In this document: positions 45,725 through 54,797 of the stretch, piece after piece
How the letters are laid out: each line of letters begins with the position of its first letter
How positions within the stretch are numbered: the stretch's first letter is position 1
NCBI GenBank assembly: GCA_963828185.1
Contig: CAWHDV010000017.1
Location: 434,001-498,000 of the forward strand
Length of the DNA stretch: 64,000 nucleotides
Direction of reading: 5' to 3'
Origin: Rhodoblastus sp963828185
Lineage (GTDB): Bacteria > Pseudomonadota > Alphaproteobacteria > Rhizobiales > Beijerinckiaceae
Notes under the pieces: generated by a model
Told to the model about the DNA's origin: nothing
Seen by the model: the letters and a program-made list of their open reading frames with translations, nothing else
Database searches by the model: none
Program-made: the position numbers and the translations under genes

Positions 45725-46210
45725 TCATCCGCTTAGCATCAGCCCCCGCCAATCGACCAGGGGCGCCGGGCAATGGCCCGGAAACACCGCAAGCACAGCG
45801 GAATCCCAAGGATTCGGGCGTTCGAGCCGCGACAGGATCGCGGCCTTCGACAAGGCCCAGCGGGCCATCAGCGCCGCAACGCCACCGTCGAGCGGCTGGC
45901 CGCGGTAGATCAGAAATGATCGGCCCTTCGCCACGCGCAAGGCGTCCTGGATGCGCCCCGCGTCACGATGGATCGACCGAAACAGCCGGATTTTGAGCGG
46001 CGCCGGACAGGTGGAAGTGGAAAACGCATATTCCGCCCCGCCTTCCAGAAACGGACGCTTGCCGTCGTAGCCGAGCCCGGCCGCCGTGACGACGCCAATC
46101 AACCTTGCTTCGGGATCGAGTTCGACCGGCCGCGGCGCGGGGGCCCATTGGTGGAAGGCAATGGCGGCCAGCAACAAGAGAGAGGCGAAGACATGAAAAA
46201 GGCGCGTCAT
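45725..46210 (-). CDS. exosortase partner protein 2
   Basis: 161 residues: N-terminal transmembrane helix (FHVFASLLLLAAIAFHQW), then a periplasmic domain (LDPEARLIGVVTAAGLGYDG, YAFSTSTCPAPLKIRLFR). The ATG overlaps the stop of exosortase 2 (ATGA). Position, size and topology parallel the protein after exosortase 1, although sequence similarity is low. Function unknown; an accessory role is inferred from coupling. Confidence 0.65.
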   Translation of the reverse strand: MTRLFHVFASLLLLAAIAFHQWAPAPRPVELDPEARLIGVVTAAGLGYDGKRPFLEGGAEYAFSTSTCPAPLKIRLFRSIHRDAGRIQDALRVAKGRSFLIYRGQPLDGGVAALMARWALSKAAILSRLERPNPWDSAVLAVFPGHCPAPLVDWRGLMLSG

Positions 46211-47127
46211 GCCGCCTCGCGATCGGCGGGGGAGCGACGCGTCGCCAAAAAGGCGCAGCAGAAGATGAGCAACGCATAGACCAGCGCGAAGAGCTGCGAG
46301 CCGTCGCCATCATGCCAAAAGGCGTGCGCCTCCCGACTGCGGATGATCAGCAAAAGGCGCGCCCAGTTGCAGAAGACGGTGGCAAGCGTCAGAATCCCCA
46401 GCCAGGCGAAATCGCGGCGCACGATCCGGCCGCGAAAGCCCAGGATGGCGATGAAAAAGCCCGGCATGACCATCGCCAAGGTCGTCGAGGTCGCGCAACC
46501 CCACATGACGTCGAAGATGATTTTTAGCGAGGGTCGCGCGACAAAGGTGCCCGTCCCTCCGACGTCGAGGCCGAGCAGCATAGCGCCCGCGCGCGTCACG
46601 CCGGCGTCGAGCGCGCCGATGGCGTTATGGAAGACGAGAAAGGGCCAGCCCTGCGCGACATATTGCAGCACGAACAGGAGCTGGGCGATCGCGAACGCCC
46701 GCAAAGCCGGCGGCTTGCCGTATCTGGCGAGGATCAGGGCCGCGATCAGCGCCGCGCCCAAAATCGGCTTCCCGCTCGCAAGGAACAGGATCGGAGCGAG
46801 CCCGCCAAGCGTCGCAAAAGCCACGGACGCGCCGACGCCCCGCTCTCGCGGCGTTGCAGCCAGCAGGCGGAAGAGCACGAAAATTTCCATGCATTCGACG
46901 GCGGAAATCAAATTGAAGAGATCCGCGGCCGATCGAGGCGGCCCGACGCTCTGCCCTTTGTGCCGCGCCCATTCATAACCCAGGAAAACCAGCAACCAGC
47001 TCAGCATCACGACAACGGGAATTTCGCGCGCGACGTTCCTCTGCGGCAAGATGGCGTCTGAGAAAGCGGCCGTCGGACCCGAGGTCAATATCGGCTGCGG
47101 GTGAGAGCGGGCGGCGCCATTTAACAA
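46207..47127 (-). CDS. exosortase/archaeosortase family protein 2
   Basis: About 306 residues with eight or more membrane helices. The triad is seen as Cys in IIFDVMWGCATSTTLAMVMP, Arg in FCNWARLLLIIRS and His in HAFWHDGDGSQLFAL. The final WHDGxGxxxFAL block is shared with exosortase 1, so the two are paralogues. The start is uncertain: TTG 47127 is used because everything upstream in frame is translated repeat-B sequence. The N-terminus may have been altered by the repeat, whose border is ~150 bases upstream. Confidence 0.8.
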   Translation of the reverse strand: MLNGAARSHPQPILTSGPTAAFSDAILPQRNVAREIPVVVMLSWLLVFLGYEWARHKGQSVGPPRSAADLFNLISAVECMEIFVLFRLLAATPRERGVGASVAFATLGGLAPILFLASGKPILGAALIAALILARYGKPPALRAFAIAQLLFVLQYVAQGWPFLVFHNAIGALDAGVTRAGAMLLGLDVGGTGTFVARPSLKIIFDVMWGCATSTTLAMVMPGFFIAILGFRGRIVRRDFAWLGILTLATVFCNWARLLLIIRSREAHAFWHDGDGSQLFALVYALLIFCCAFLATRRSPADREAA

Positions 47128-47289
47128 TCGAAAACGCCTTGGCGAGTAGGGATGGCGAAGAGCCGCCAAGCGTGCGCAAGCTTGAATGCGTAGTGATGGA
47201 CCGGGTTCGGCTTCCCGGCAAGGAGAATTTTCGGCTCGCGCTGATCGGCCTGATCGCGCCTCAGGGCAGTCATCGCGCACGCTTCCGCA

Positions 47290-47427
47290 GCGCCGCGCGG
47301 AAACAACAACGCCGTGAAACACGGGCCTTATCAGCGCGAGGCGCGCGAGGAGCGCGAGGAGCGCAAAGCAATGAGCGAACTGATCCGCCAGGCCCGCAAG
47401 CGCCCCAGGACGTCGATTGAGCCCTGA
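47290..47427 (+). pseudogene. island protein C-terminal fragment, copy B
   Basis: Counterpart of 32594-32716: PRGNNNAVKHGPYQREAREE, with a repeated REE unit and a one-base loss near the end that changes the last residues to RPRTSIEP. Confidence 0.5.
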
Positions 47428-47658
47428 GCACGAATCCGGCGCGGCGCGGCGCTTCAAAGGCGAAAGCGCGGTGCCGCTAGCTCGTCAGCAACTGATTGAC
47501 CTTCTTTGCGGAATTTGCGGCCGATCGAAGGCGCGCTCATTCAACTCATGCTCAACATATAAAACACGTTGTATATATATATATATATGATATACATATT
47601 TTATTATCAGCAGCCAATTCGGCAGGCGCTGGTATAGGAGGCGCGGGGCCAGGCGCGG

Positions 47659-48254
47659 CTAGCCAGTGACCACCCGCCGAAAATCTTCGAATCCCGTGAA
47701 TTGATGAGCCTGAAAACCCAAAGCCTGCGCGGCGGAAACATTGTCAGCGCGGTCATCGATGAACAGACAGTGTTCGGGGGCGCGCCCATGCGCTTGCGCC
47801 GCCAAAAGGTAGATCGAGGCTTGCGGCTTTTCGCAGCCGCATTCGTGCGACAGGATCGCCGTTTGCGCGAGCCGGTCGAGCTTGTAAAGCCGATTGAGAT
47901 AATCCCAGTGCGCGGCGTTGGTGTTCGAGCAGATCACGAAGCGCCGGGTTGGCTTAATTTCGGCGAGAAGTTCGTAAACATCCGGCTTGAGCGTGAAGTG
48001 ACAGTTCCAGGCCTCGAGGAAGGCGCCCCGCCCGGCCGCAGATCCATACGCGCCGACATCGCATCAAACAGCTCGTCGACCGATATGGAGCCGTCGCCGA
48101 CGCCCGAGGCGGCGATGAAGGCGGAAAGCTCGTCCGGGAACGGGCGCTCGTCCAGGAGATCGCTCAAGCGGGCGAAACATTTGGCGTTGTCGTGATCGAC
48201 GATCACGCCGCCGAGGTCGAGGATCAGGCCGGGATGGCCGTTTGTTGGCGACAT
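47659..48254 (-). pseudogene. HAD-superfamily hydrolase, frameshifted duplicate
   Basis: Same gene as 32945-33541 (about 95% identical by eye). The N-terminal half MSPTNGHPGLILDLGGVIVD ... DELFDAMSAR is in one frame; after a one-base loss near 48047 (GATCCATACGCG against GATCCATAGCGCG in copy A) the rest (ICSNTNAAHWDYLNRLYKLD to GFEDFRRVVTG) lies in another. Presumably inactive. Confidence 0.85.
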
Positions 48255-48462
48255 GAAAGTCCTTCCTCATCGACGAAGCGCCGGCCATGCCGGCGGATCG
48301 AGGGTTGCGCGCGAACGGCCATCGGTCGCCCGTCGCGGCGCCTGGCGGGCGCGCCATTCCCGAGCCGTAGCAACCAAAACCATCATTTACGTGACAGAGG
48401 AAACAGGACAAATCGAGCCGCAAACATGGCGTCCGATCGATAATTTATGCTATGCTTACCTT

Positions 48463-48755
48463 ATGAAGCGCAGCGACGCATTAAACGGTTGCGGGATCAC
48501 GAGGCCGAACTTAAAGAGCTCGGCGTCGAGGCTTTGTATCTGTTCGGCTCAACGGCGCGCGACGAGGCGAGCGACGCGTCGGACGCGGATTTGTTCTTTG
48601 ATCACCAGAAAGGCAAGCTCGGGCTATTCGAATTGATGGCCGTCAAGGAGCGCGCCGCCCGCATTCTCGGCCGCAAGACCGACATCATGACGCGCGCGAG
48701 CCTGCATCCGGCCTTGAAGGAGCGCATCGAAACCAGCGCCCTGCGCGTGTTCTGA
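48463..48755 (+). pseudogene. MNT-type nucleotidyltransferase antitoxin, probable early frameshift
   Basis: RLRDHEAELKELGVEALYLF, GSTARDEASDASDADLFFD is the GSxARxxA...SDxDL site of minimal nucleotidyltransferases, followed by RAARILGRKTDIMTRASLHP. In MNT-HepT modules this protein modifies and silences the HepT RNase. ATG 48463 opens MKRSDALN, but one A is missing in the AAA near 48484 to join the main frame; an in-frame start at 48447 gives a different N-terminus and might still allow expression. Confidence 0.75.
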
Positions 48756-48756
48756 T

Positions 48757-48843
48757 GGCGCTCCGACGATCTCGCCGCGGCTCACCGACATCGTCGTCGC
48801 CATCGATCATATTCGCAGCGCGTTCAGCGGCGTCTCGCTTGGG
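48757..48843 (+). pseudogene. HepT (DUF86) toxin, N-terminal remnant
   Basis: The frame GAPTISPRLTDIVVAIDHIR and SAFSGVSLGQ is the start of a HepT/DUF86 HEPN toxin, directly after the MNT gene as expected. After ~28 codons it is replaced by the recombinase sequence, so the RNase motif (RxxxxH) is absent. Confidence 0.65.
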
Positions 48844-49408
48844 CAAATCCTTGCGCGACCAATTGATCGCCGCTTGCCCAGAAACGCTGATCGGTTTGCG
48901 CGACCGCGCGCTGATCGCGCTTGGCTACGACACGTTGTGCCGAAGGGCCGAACTCGTTGGACTGCGCGTCGAAGACATCGCCCCGGCTGCCAGAAATTCG
49001 GGGCAAATTTTGGTCAGGAGGTCAAAAAGCGATCCCTACGGATCAGGCCGCCTCGCCTACATTTCGGCGTCGACGCTCAAGACGGTGCGCGCCTGGATTG
49101 ACGCCGCAGCAATCGAAAGCGGCTATATTTTCCGCGCAGTATCTGGCGAGCGCATTGGCGAAAGCGCATTGCATCCGTTCACCGTCAATCGGGTGCTGAA
49201 GAAAGTCGCAAGCGCCGCCGGCGTCCCAGAACCCTCGATCGAGCGCTTGTCCGGCCATTCGATGCGCGTCGGGGCCGCGCAAGACATGATCGCTTCGGGC
49301 TTGGACATCCTGCCGATCATGCAAGCCGGCGGCTGGAAAACCACCAATGTCGTCGCGCGCTATGTCGAGAACGCCAACCTTTCAGAACTCTTGATGAGGG
49401 TGCGTTGA
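48842..49408 (+). pseudogene. tyrosine recombinase, N-terminally truncated
   Basis: A catalytic domain of ~189 codons in a frame that opens at 48755 within the HepT remnant. It has TLCRRAELVGLRVEDI (Arg I), ERLSGHSMRVGAAQDMIASG (HxxR), QAGGWKTTNVVARYVENANL (the His/Trp position and the nucleophile Tyr). The N-terminal SAM-like domain is lost. It is about three-quarters identical by eye to the overlapping part of the recombinase at 33790, which lacks the part present here. Confidence 0.8.
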
Positions 49409-49508
49409 AGTGAAAGGCGCCGGAGCCGTTGAATACTGCTCAGCCAGAGGCTTGGGTTCGCACCCAGATATTGGAGCCGCCAAAACCAAGCTAACCATGT
49501 GCATCGAA

Positions 49509-50650
49509 TTACGCGCTGCCAACGGCTTCTCTCAACCGGAGCTTGATCAACCGGTAATAGACCCGGTCAGTATTACGTTCGAAGCACCACCAAACGGCTG
49601 CCGCCCAACCGGTCGCAAGCAAAAGCGCGCCCACATAGAGGACGGCGCCATAAAGGCCTGGGGCGCTCTGTGCGGGCCAAAGGCCGTCAAAGCGATTAAG
49701 GTCAACAGCGGGAAGTGGGTCAAATAGAGCGTGTAGGAGAGCTCTGAGGACGCCCGCGCGAAAGCGCTGTACTTGGCGCGCCAATTCGGAAGCGTTGCGA
49801 AAAAAGGCAATGCAACAGCCACTGCCATTCCGAGTTCAAAATCGCCGACGATATCGGCTCGCAGCTTCGACAAAACCAGTGCCGACAACAAGAGAACGAT
49901 GACGCCAATTCGCGCCCCGTTGGCTCTCAGGAGCGGAGTTAGCGCGCGTCGGCGCGTGCACCATGCGGCTCCTGCTCCGGCCACCCAAATGGCGCCTTCC
50001 TCAAGCAGCCACATTGGAAGCAGGACGCCAAGAGCGACAAACATTGAGATAGCGATAGCTCTGGCGACCCACTTCGTGTCGGCAAGCACAGCCCATGCAG
50101 CTAATGGGAAAATTATATAGTACCAAAATTCGTTTGCGAGACTCCATAGAGGGCCATTACTACCGAAAACTGGAACAGCAATTGTCTGAAGAAACCCAAT
50201 GTTGCACAGAAACGTCAGGAAAGAATTGTCGACACCTGCGGGCCCCTTCGGGCCGGAGCAGAAAATATCGTAATAATGACCATCGTATCCATTCCCATGC
50301 GTCAGATATTGACCAAAATTGTCGAACAGCAAAGTTAATAGCAGCGCTGGAATCATCACAACCCACAACCGCGTGACACGGCGCAGAATATAGGGATACC
50401 AGCAAAATCGCTTATTCAACATATCATTGAGCGCCTTCCCCCCAACGAGAAAGCCGCTCAACGCAAAAAAGACAACGACAGCCTGATGGCCAAACCCTGT
50501 GAGGAAATAAAACACCTTCGTTTGCGGGCCGACATGCGCCAGCTCTCCAAAGCTTCGAAAGATATAGCTTCGCGCATGCCCGGCTAGTACGAGAAAAGCT
50601 GCAAGTCCTCTTAGAAAGTCGAGATTATCAAGTCGGTCAACTTTTTGCAT
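49509..50650 (-). pseudogene. acyltransferase family 3, frameshift near the C-terminus
   Basis: LDNLDFLRGLAAFLVLAGHA opens an acyltransferase-3 protein with the conserved Arg and His; about ten helices follow (SNGPLWSLANEFWYYIIFPL is the conserved W-S-L-x-x-E-x-x-Y block). At ~49650 a CCCC run shifts the frame; the last helix and tail (LYGAVLYVGALLLATGWAAA, CFERNTDRVYYRLIKLRL) continue to 49509. Probable O-acylation of the polysaccharide made by the downstream cluster. The break removes only the last helix. Confidence 0.75.
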
Positions 50651-50686
50651 GGGAACTCGAAAAGTGGAATCTCACGCAGTAAGCCC

Positions 50687-52485
50687 TCAGCTTATGATCT
50701 CAGCGGTAAGGGCCGTCGGATTTTCACGCAAAAGTTCTGGGTTCGCGTCGCGACGCAGCAAAAATTCTCCCAAAGCAAGAACATCCATATTGGTGCGCAA
50801 GAAGCAATCAAGCGCCTCTTCCGGCTTGCATACCACCGGCTCGTTTTCATTGAACGATGTGTTGAGCACCATCGGCACCCCAGTGAGGTCGCGGAACGCC
50901 GAGATGAGCGCGTGATACCGCGGATTTGTCGCCTGTTTCACCGTTTGAAGGCGGCCCGAGCCATCGACATGGGTGACGGCGGGGATCTGCGAGCGCTTGT
51001 GTTCGCGGATCTGAAACACCTGCATCATGAACGGGACATCATCGTCTTCTTCGAACCATTCGCCGACCGACTCCGAGAAATCGACGGCGCAAAAGGTCGG
51101 AAGGATTCGCGTCGTTTGATCTTGGCGTTCAAGATCGCCTTCATATCGGAGCGACGCGGATCGCAGATGATCGAGCGATTGCCCAGAGCGCGGGGGCCCC
51201 ATTCCATCCGCCCCTGAAACCAGCCGATCACTTTGCCGTCCGCCACCGCGGCCGCCGTCTGTTTGCAAAGTTCCTTCTCATCATCGATGCGTTCGAGCGT
51301 GCAGCCGGCAGTTTCAATGCGGGCGGCGGCCGACTTCAGGACGCCCTCGATGACGTCGGCTCCGAACTGCGGACCCCAATATGCGTGATCCATGACGAAT
51401 GAGCGTTTGCCACCGTGTTTGCGCCAAACCTCAAACGCCGCGCCTATGGCGCCGCCTGCGTCGCCAGCCGCCGACTGGACATAGACATTTTTGAACGGCG
51501 TCATCCGCCGCACCTTTCCATTGGCGACGGAATTCATGGCGCAGCCGCCAGCCAACGCGATGTTGGGGACCTTGTGCCGCTCATAGAGCACGTTCAGAAG
51601 ATTGAAAAAGGCCTCCTCATACATCGCCTGTGCGGAGCGCGCGATATCGTGATGTCGAGCCTCAAGCGGCTCGACAGCCTTTCTTCGCGGCCCGAGCAGG
51701 TCTTCGAGAGCCGGCGTGAACAGATCGGCGAATTCGGGCGAACCGCCGCTCCATTCAAATGCGATCTTTTCCTTCTGGTGGCGGAAATAAGAAAGATCCA
51801 ATTCAAACCCGCCGTCTGTCTTGAGACGCACAAGGCGCCGCATTTGCGGCAGGTAGCGCGGTTCGCCGTAAGGACCGAGCCCCATCATTTTGTATTCGTC
51901 GCCGTAGTGCGGAAAGCCGAGGTATTGCGTAATGGCCTGATAGAAAATTCCGAGCGAATGCGGAAAGAGGGTGCGGCCTTCGACGTCGATTTCATTTCCT
52001 CGCCCCACGCCCCAGGCGCCGCTGGCGAAATCGCCGAAACCGTCGACCGAGACGACGACGGCCTCGTCAAAGGGTGACACGTAAAAAGCGGATGACAGAT
52101 GCGCGAGATGATGCTCGACGTGATCGAACTGCGGCTGGCGCTTCAGCTCGGGAAAATTCTTTTGCAGCATCATGGGCGCGCTCTCCCGCGCGCCGCGATT
52201 TTTCACGCGCTCGAGCACCATCGACAGGCCGGGCGCGCTCTTGATCAGAAAAGTGAGCTTGGCGCCGAGGTTAGCGTGGTTGTCTTGATTGAGCGCGACG
52301 CGATCGACGTCGTTGATCGTGACCCCCGCCTCCGCGAGACAATATGCTATCGCTTGGGATGGAAAGCCGGCCCAATGCTTGATGCGGCGGAAGCGCTCTT
52401 CCTCGGCCGCGGCGACGAGAATTCCGTCGCGGACAAGAGCTGCCGACGCGTCCCCGTGAAAGGCGTTGAGACCGAGAATGATCAT
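50687..52485 (-). pseudogene. carbamoyltransferase (NodU/CmcH family), one frameshift
   Basis: From ATG 52485: MIILGLNAFHGDASAALVRD, VEHHLAHLSSAFYVSPFDEA, LAGGCAMNSVANGKV and GRMEWGPRALGNRSIICDPR are the YrdC-less Kae1-like and C-terminal signatures of the family. Near 51090 one base is lost in a T run; the end continues in another frame (WFEEDDDVPFMMQVFQIR, VPMVLNTSFNENEPVVCKP). The joined product of ~600 residues is full length. It would transfer carbamoyl from carbamoyl phosphate to a sugar hydroxyl, decorating the glycan. Confidence 0.85.
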
Positions 52486-52748
52486 AAGGTGGATCCCATT
52501 TCAGTTTTCACTTCGATCTTCGGCGCGAACAGCGCGTTGACGAAGTTGCGTCTGGTTGATTCCGCTTGAAACATAAGGATTACTTCGAGGATTTCCGATG
52601 GCGATGCCATGCGCGACGGGGCAAGACGAGCCCGTCGCGACTTGGGCGGAGCGCGGGTGTCAGGCGATCTGGCGGTGGTCGCCGATATCCGAGTGCAAGC
52701 GCCACATCGTTTTTGGCGCGAAATCAGGGCGATACGCCAGATGTTCCC

Positions 52749-53657
52749 TCATTTGGATTGACGCGCAGCGGTAAACAATTTCGAACAAACATCAATGAGT
52801 TCGTTTGGTATTATTAGGATTTCTTCATGAACCGCAAAGTCGATAGGGCATATGGTATACGTTCCATTAATTGACGTCGTGCCAACACCATATGCACTGA
52901 AGTCACTATATATCAAAGATGCAAACGTACCATAATTTCCGAACCCACTACGATCTACACCCGAAATTTCCATGAGTATGACGGGCCTATCTTTTATTAT
53001 AACGTTATGCAATCCTTTTATTACCTCTGCCTCGTACCCCTCAACGTCAATCTTCAACAAATCAATCTTTGGTAAACAATATTCTTCTATGAGAGTGCTT
53101 CCGCGTCTGACTGATAGAACTGTTGTATGGTCGTCGTCGCCGTGATTTGCGAAAGTGCCCGTTCCTTGGTTCGCCCCAGTTGGGGCGCTGAAGGGAAATT
53201 CAGCATCTTGGCTTCCAAGCCCAACAGGAAATACGTTCACGTTGCATATATTGTTTGCTTTTATTTTTTCCATGAGTTTTACGCGGACGCTTTCTAGTGG
53301 CTCAAAAGATATAACCTTATCCGCAAAGGCGGACATGAAAAGCGTATGATGTCCTACGTTCGCACCGACGTCATAAAACGCTATTCCTGTCGCTTGCTTT
53401 TTCAATAGTGTAGTTATATCTCGAAGTAGATATAGTTCATTTGAAGAGTATGAGCCATAAAAATATACACTCCAGTCAATAAAGTTGTTCAGATTTCCAT
53501 TGTACTTGAGGCCATGAAAATCCGTTTCGAACGGCACGTCGAGTGTGGCGTCGTCGGGATTAATGAGGGCGCGAACTATCCTATCGCGTCCTCTTTTCGG
53601 GATTGCTTGATGTCCGATCCACCGCCCAAGGGCGAGCCTCGGTGTCATGAGGATCAT
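52749..53657 (-). CDS. FkbM-family methyltransferase
   Basis: About 302 residues. IAFYDVGANVGHHTLFMSAF is the SAM-binding loop and KVISFEPLESVRVKLMEKI the second motif; LPKIDLLKIDVEGYEAEVIK and RPVILMEISG are FkbM hallmarks. It methylates a hydroxyl, typically of a sugar in polysaccharide loci. ATG 53657 has GGAGG upstream; an ATG at 53669 is possible. The gene is AT-rich, unlike its neighbours, so probably acquired. An IS5 fragment lies immediately upstream. The ~260 bases after its end (52486-52748) show no gene. Confidence 0.88.
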   Translation of the reverse strand: MILMTPRLALGRWIGHQAIPKRGRDRIVRALINPDDATLDVPFETDFHGLKYNGNLNNFIDWSVYFYGSYSSNELYLLRDITTLLKKQATGIAFYDVGANVGHHTLFMSAFADKVISFEPLESVRVKLMEKIKANNICNVNVFPVGLGSQDAEFPFSAPTGANQGTGTFANHGDDDHTTVLSVRRGSTLIEEYCLPKIDLLKIDVEGYEAEVIKGLHNVIIKDRPVILMEISGVDRSGFGNYGTFASLIYSDFSAYGVGTTSINGTYTICPIDFAVHEEILIIPNELIDVCSKLFTAARQSK

Positions 53658-53702
53658 TAGGGCCTCCATTCGTCAGAGCTACGAGCTGCGGAAAAAGGCG
53701 CC

Positions 53703-53883
53703 GACGCGCGCCGCGAAACTTCGTTTTGTGGTGGCCCGCGACTGTCTTCATCCAGCGGAATGCCTCGTCGATACGTTTTCGGATGCGCTGACTCACCGCG
53801 TATCCGGCATGGGGCATCTCTCGACCGTCGAGCGCAGAACGTCGACTAATTTTATTTTGCGTCACATGCAAATGCACGTTCAT
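53703..53883 (-). mobile_element. IS5-family transposase C-terminal fragment
   Basis: SRRSALDGREMPHAGYAVSQ, RIRKRIDEAFRWMKTVAG and KTKFRGA match the end of IS5-type (DDE_Tnp_1) transposases, including the Glu of the DDE triad in RKRIDEAF. The remainder is absent. It may mark how the AT-rich methyltransferase block entered. Confidence 0.75.
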
Positions 53884-53945
53884 CGCGCGCGCTTCAGTCG
53901 CGAAAACGCGCGCATGTGTTTATTGTCGCGTAACGTCAAAATATC

Positions 53946-54722
53946 TCACAGCCACACGCGAGGCTTTTCCGCGACCAAACAAATCGAAAACATGGGATAC
54001 TTTAGGATGTCGGCGCTTACGAGATCCATAATTAACGCAAATGGCCGCAACGGCAAGGTCACGATCCACGCCAATTTCCAACTCAGTTTACCGATCCATC
54101 GCATCAGCGCGGTAGTCTTTTGGCTAAAAAAACCGCTGCAATACGAAATTTCCTCGATTATTAGTCCCGCCTCACGACACAACTCTTGCAACATCGTCGA
54201 GGTGTAGCCTCTCCGAACATGCCAACCGGTTTCGACCTGCAGGAACGGGCCATCGTCGCCCTTTGAAATTGAGTTGTAGTAAAAATTTGGCGCCGTCAAC
54301 AATAATCGCCCCCCAGGTTTTAGGCAATTATAAATATCAATTATGAGTTTCCTGTCGTTCAATATGTGTTCTACATTTTCGAGGCAGATCGCAACGTCAA
54401 ATGCTGAATAATAATTTTCGTGTGAATCGAGACAACGCACGTCTTGTACTTCGAATGACGCCTCCGTTTTGCATATCGCAGCTCGCTTGGCAGCCTCGGC
54501 TTGATTCCTTTGATCCCAGCTCAAGCCCAGCGCTTTGTAACCTCTTAACGCGGCGCCGATTGAAAATGCGCCTGTGCCGCATCCTATATCGATAAGCGTT
54601 TCCCCATTAGCGGTTCTCGGTAACCGCCGCCGAAGCCACAACCATCGATCCAAAACAAGTGTATCACCATGAATTAGTGTAGCCGGGAACCCAAATAAGG
54701 TTAACAAAAACGATTTATCCAT
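53946..54722 (-). CDS. class I SAM-dependent methyltransferase
   Basis: 258 residues. ETLIDIGCGTGAFSIGAALR is SAM motif I, VAICLENVEHILND is the post-II segment and LKPGGRLLLTAPNFYYNSIS motif III. The C-terminus has a hydrophobic stretch (WIVTLPLRPFALIMDLV) suggesting membrane contact. ATG 54722 is favoured over 54758 by position of conserved sequence. Like FkbM it is AT-rich. Probably modifies a lipid-linked glycan; acceptor unknown. Confidence 0.85.
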   Translation of the reverse strand: MDKSFLLTLFGFPATLIHGDTLVLDRWLWLRRRLPRTANGETLIDIGCGTGAFSIGAALRGYKALGLSWDQRNQAEAAKRAAICKTEASFEVQDVRCLDSHENYYSAFDVAICLENVEHILNDRKLIIDIYNCLKPGGRLLLTAPNFYYNSISKGDDGPFLQVETGWHVRRGYTSTMLQELCREAGLIIEEISYCSGFFSQKTTALMRWIGKLSWKLAWIVTLPLRPFALIMDLVSADILKYPMFSICLVAEKPRVWL

Positions 54723-54797
54723 TTCAACACGTACTCCAGCCTCGAATTTAGGACGCACGAGCGTCTTTGGGACAAGCGCATTGCTTTAGCATGACAT

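Larger units (their letters stand above)
47284..48401 (+). repeat. long direct repeat, copy B
   Basis: Near-identical to 32588-33689 in the same orientation. Compared with copy A it has an extra GAGGAGCGC unit near 47350, a longer TA microsatellite (about 47571-47588) and small indels that break the HAD gene. It continues into a nucleotidyltransferase gene that copy A has lost. Confidence 0.9.

Noticed and set aside
46625..46972. Further open frames inside exosortase 2 on both strands
   Set aside because: Low-complexity Arg/Gly-rich translations with no motif; the Cys-Arg-His frame explains the region.
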